The translations under genes were made by a program, and so were the position numbers. A DNA stretch of 64,000 nt from positions 496,001 to 560,000 of the forward strand of contig NZ_JAFCJK010000004.1 of NCBI RefSeq assembly GCF_018131005.1. Reading direction: 5' to 3'. Origin of the DNA: Bradyrhizobium lablabi. GTDB taxonomy: Bacteria > Pseudomonadota > Alphaproteobacteria > Rhizobiales > Xanthobacteraceae. The notes under the pieces are model-generated. The model did not search any database. It worked only from the letters and a program-made list of their open reading frames with translations, and was not told the origin of the DNA. This document shows, piece after piece, positions 61,597 to 64,000 of the stretch. Every line of letters begins with the position of its first letter. Within the stretch, counting starts at the first letter, position 1.

Positions 61597-62547
61597 TCAG
61601 CCCTGCAGCGGCGTGTCGATGATGGCAAGGCGCTCGGTGCCCTGCTTGAAGTTGACGCTGGCGACGCCAAGCATGCTGCGCAGCTTTGCATCCTCGACCT
61701 TCATCGGGCCGGGCGAGGCGGCTGCGCCCGGCGCCGGCTGCGGGAAGGCGGTCGAGCGCGCGGTGTGGAAGGTCACGTTACCTTCGACCTTCTGCATCAC
61801 CTGATGGATGTGCCCGTTGAGCACCGTGACCGAGCCGAAGCCCTTCACATACTCAAGCGCGCGGGCGCCATCCTCGGTGCCCCAGCCCCATTGCGGATAG
61901 ACCGTCCACAGCGGGATGTGGGCGAACAGCACGATCGGCGTGGATTTCGAGCGGCCCTTGAGATCGTTCTCCAGCCATTCGAGCTGTTCGCTGCCGAGAT
62001 TGCCGAGGCCGCCGCCCTTGAGGTCGACGACGTTGACGAGGCCGACGAAATGCACACCGCCGGCGTCGAAGGAATACCAGCCGGCGCCCCTGGTGCCCTT
62101 GCCATAGCGCTCCTTGTAGAGCTTGACCTCCTCGTCGATGAAATCGTGCTCGCCCGGCACGTAATGCACGTCGAGCTTGGCCTGCGAGATGATGCGGTCG
62201 GCGTCGTCGAATTCCTTGGCCTTCGACAGGTGCGTGATGTCACCGGTGTGGATCATGAAGGCCGGCTTGGCCGGCATCGCACGGACCTTGCTGATCGCCT
62301 CTTCCAGCGTACCGTTGGCGTTCGGATTGGCCGGCTTGTCGAAGCCGACATGGCTGTCGCTGATCTGCAGGAACGTCATGCCGGCTGGTTCTGCCGCCGC
62401 GGCCGAACCGACGATGCCGAGCGAGCGCGGCACGCCGCCGGTGACCGTCCAGAGCACGCCGGTGCCTGCCCACGTCATGCATTCCAGCACCTTGCGCCGG
62501 CTGACTCCTTGATCTTCATTGCGATGGTCGTGATCGAATCCGCTCAT
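61597..62547 (-). CDS. Exported metallophosphoesterase
   Basis: A 316-residue calcineurin-like phosphoesterase. The N-terminus has a Tat motif (SRRKVLE, about 16-22) and a hydrophobic stretch; the mature domain starts near residue 55. Metal-binding motifs: QISDSHVGFD (about 62-71), HTGDITH (about 100-106), GEHDF (about 131-135; Glu replaces the usual Asn of GNHD), AHIPLW and NGHIHQ (about 245-250). It opens the operon with cupredoxin, sigma and anti-sigma genes. A GGGAATAA box on the minus strand at 62611-62618 is a possible ECF -35-like element. Substrate is unknown. Confidence 0.85.
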   Translation of the reverse strand: MSGFDHDHRNEDQGVSRRKVLECMTWAGTGVLWTVTGGVPRSLGIVGSAAAAEPAGMTFLQISDSHVGFDKPANPNANGTLEEAISKVRAMPAKPAFMIHTGDITHLSKAKEFDDADRIISQAKLDVHYVPGEHDFIDEEVKLYKERYGKGTRGAGWYSFDAGGVHFVGLVNVVDLKGGGLGNLGSEQLEWLENDLKGRSKSTPIVLFAHIPLWTVYPQWGWGTEDGARALEYVKGFGSVTVLNGHIHQVMQKVEGNVTFHTARSTAFPQPAPGAAASPGPMKVEDAKLRSMLGVASVNFKQGTERLAIIDTPLQG

Positions 62548-62769
62548 GGCAAAGTCTCCCGTAGGCCCAGAGATTGGGTTTCCGGGGATGTGATCGGGCT
62601 GGGGCGGAGCTTATTCCCGGCGGCGTTGACGATTTCGTGAGCAGCGGCGCCGATCGAGGCTCACGCCGCCTGGTGTGTAGGTCTCAGGCAAAGGTATCGG
62701 CGCGGTGGTATTTTCGCGCCGCTGACTGCAACGAGCGGGTACCATCAGCGACGTCCAGGGAGATCAGCC

Positions 62770-63837
62770 ATGCGTGAACCGGTCTACTATGCCGACTATC
62801 TGCGGCTCGATCGGTTGTTGTCTTCGCAGCAGCCCGAAAGCGCCAGGATCGGCGTCAATGCCCACGACGAGATGCTGTTCATCATCGTCCACCAGGCCTA
62901 TGAGCTGTGGTTCAAGCAGATCCTGCACGAGCTTGATCGTCTGGAAGCGGATTTCAGCACGATCCCCGTCACCGATGACGCCATGGCCCGGATCGGCCAT
63001 GGGCTGAATCGCATCCATGAGATCCTCAAGCTCTTGGTCGCACAGCTCGACGTGCTGGAGACCATGACGCCGTTCGACTTCCTCGACTTTCGCGACCTGC
63101 TGATGCCCGCATCCGGCTTCCAGTCGCTTCAGTTCCGGCTGATCGAGACGCGGCTGGGCCTGCCGGTCGAAGCGCGCATCCCGCTGGACGACAAGGCGAT
63201 CGAGGATCGCCTGTCGGAGCCCGACCGCGTGGCGCTTCGCGCCGCCGGCAACAGCCCGTCGCTATTCGATCTGCTCGACCGATGGCTCGCTCGGACGCCC
63301 TTCCTCGATTGGGGAGGCGAGACGTTTCGCGAGGCTTACCGGGCCGCGGTGGAAAGGCATCTTGCGCGGGATGCCGAGCTGGTCAGAGCCGATCCGGCGA
63401 TCCCTGAGGAAAAGCGCGAGCGCGAGCTCAAGGGCATCGCGCTCGCGCTCGAACAGTTCTCGGCGGTGTTTTCCGCTTCAGACGGCAGTGGCGGCTGGCG
63501 TCTGTCGCCGCAAGCGGTTCAGGCCGCCTTGTTCATCACGCTCTATCGCGACAAACCCGCGGTGCAGCCGGCGTTCCGCCTGCTCACCTCGCTGATGGAC
63601 ATCGACGAAACCTTGACGCTGTGGCGTTATCGTCATGCCCTGATGGTGGAGCGGATGATCGGCACGAAGATCGGCACGGGCGGCTCGTCGGGCCACGTCT
63701 ACCTGCGGACGACGGCGGAACGACATCGGATTTTTTCGGACCTGTTCCGCCTGTCGACATTCCTCATCCCCCGTTCAGCCGTGCCCGAGCTTCCGCCCGC
63801 GATCCAGGCCCAGATGAGTTTTGTGTACGCGTCATGA
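62770..63837 (+). CDS. kynA: Tryptophan 2,3-dioxygenase
   Basis: A 355-residue haem dioxygenase that opens the indole ring of tryptophan to N-formylkynurenine. Marks are YYADYLRLDRLLSSQQPES, the haem-proximal region HDEMLFIIVHQAYELWFKQILHELD (about 32-56), TPFDFLDFRDLLMPASGFQSLQFRLIETRLG and RYRHALMVERMIGTKIGTGGSSGHVYLR (about 295-322) with the axial His. GGAG lies 8 bases before the ATG at 62770. The stop overlaps the start of the kynureninase-like gene. Confidence 0.93.
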   Translation: MREPVYYADYLRLDRLLSSQQPESARIGVNAHDEMLFIIVHQAYELWFKQILHELDRLEADFSTIPVTDDAMARIGHGLNRIHEILKLLVAQLDVLETMTPFDFLDFRDLLMPASGFQSLQFRLIETRLGLPVEARIPLDDKAIEDRLSEPDRVALRAAGNSPSLFDLLDRWLARTPFLDWGGETFREAYRAAVERHLARDAELVRADPAIPEEKRERELKGIALALEQFSAVFSASDGSGGWRLSPQAVQAALFITLYRDKPAVQPAFRLLTSLMDIDETLTLWRYRHALMVERMIGTKIGTGGSSGHVYLRTTAERHRIFSDLFRLSTFLIPRSAVPELPPAIQAQMSFVYAS

Positions 63838-64000
63838 CCTTGCTCGATCTCACCGCTCATTTTTCAAGATTCCGCGCGGCTGCGCCCGAGCGGATCAACC
63901 TTGCCGCGCACAGCCACCATGACTGGCCCGACGTGACGTTCGCGGCGCAGCAGCAGTGCTGGCTCGACGCGGCGCGGCTCGCCGGTGACAAATGGGAGCT
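63834..64000 (+). CDS. Kynureninase-like protein (partial, 5' end)
   Basis: The gene starts at ATG 63834 (overlapping the kynA stop) and runs out of the window after 55 residues. The visible N-terminus (LLDLTAHFSRFRAAAPERINLAAHSHHDWPDVTFAAQQQ) fits the PLP-dependent class V aminotransferase/kynureninase family and the kynurenine operon position. The catalytic Lys is outside the window. Confidence 0.7.
   Translation, partial: MTLLDLTAHFSRFRAAAPERINLAAHSHHDWPDVTFAAQQQCWLDAARLAGDKWE

Overview
The window is GC-rich, densely coded alphaproteobacterial chromosome. A full hopanoid cluster including the C-2 methylase hpnP, LivM-LivG fusion transport genes, many dispersed palindromic intergenic repeats and the general protein style all point to the Bradyrhizobium/Rhodopseudomonas group, most likely Bradyrhizobium. 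This assignment is an inference from gene content; no rRNA or tRNA gene was seen.

Layout. 1-1.2 kb: end of an amidase gene and a DUF2848 gene. 1.2-5.4 kb: an island-like stretch with an inverted repeat, small degraded reading frames, a large DUF4238/SEC-C protein and a decayed tyrosine integrase. 5.4-6.8 kb: a 2OG-Fe(II) oxygenase next to alkB (alkylation repair). 6.9-13.9 kb: a minus-strand homoprotocatechuate meta-cleavage operon (TPP enzyme, FAH-family HpaG-like, HpaD, HpaE, HpaF, HpaH) with a divergent HpaR-type MarR regulator. 14.2-22.6 kb: a Liv-type ABC transporter followed by an Ldh_2 oxidoreductase, an HpaI-family aldolase and a UxaA-family dehydratase. 22.7-29.4 kb: a three-gene transglutaminase/DUF2126, circularly permuted ATP-grasp plus alpha-E, transglutaminase cassette of unknown product, flanked by a small secreted protein with a poly-glycine tail and a penicillin-acylase-like Ntn hydrolase. 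32.9-38.3 kb: a redox cassette (HxlR regulator, OYE, OsmC, SDR), a small secreted protein and a homocysteine S-methyltransferase family protein, with repeat-rich spacers.

38.9-59.8 kb is the hopanoid region. eutB and eutC flank the radical SAM/B12 hopanoid C-2 methylase hpnP. An RND-like exporter and two small secreted proteins follow, then hpnC-hpnD-hpnE-shc-hpnG, convergent hpnH and ispH, hpnN, a DUF2147 protein and hpnO. Together these make squalene (HpnCDE), cyclise it (Shc), add and trim the C5 side chain (HpnH, HpnG), aminate it (HpnO), methylate it (HpnP) and move hopanoids to the outer membrane (HpnN). 59.8-62.5 kb holds an ECF sigma/anti-sigma pair with a cupredoxin and an exported metallophosphoesterase. 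The window ends in tryptophan catabolism (tryptophan 2,3-dioxygenase and the start of a kynureninase-like gene).

The least understood parts are the ATP-grasp/transglutaminase cassette with its possible small partner protein, the eutB-hpnP-eutC arrangement, the DUF4238 island, and a strongly folded intergenic repeat at about 38.7 kb.
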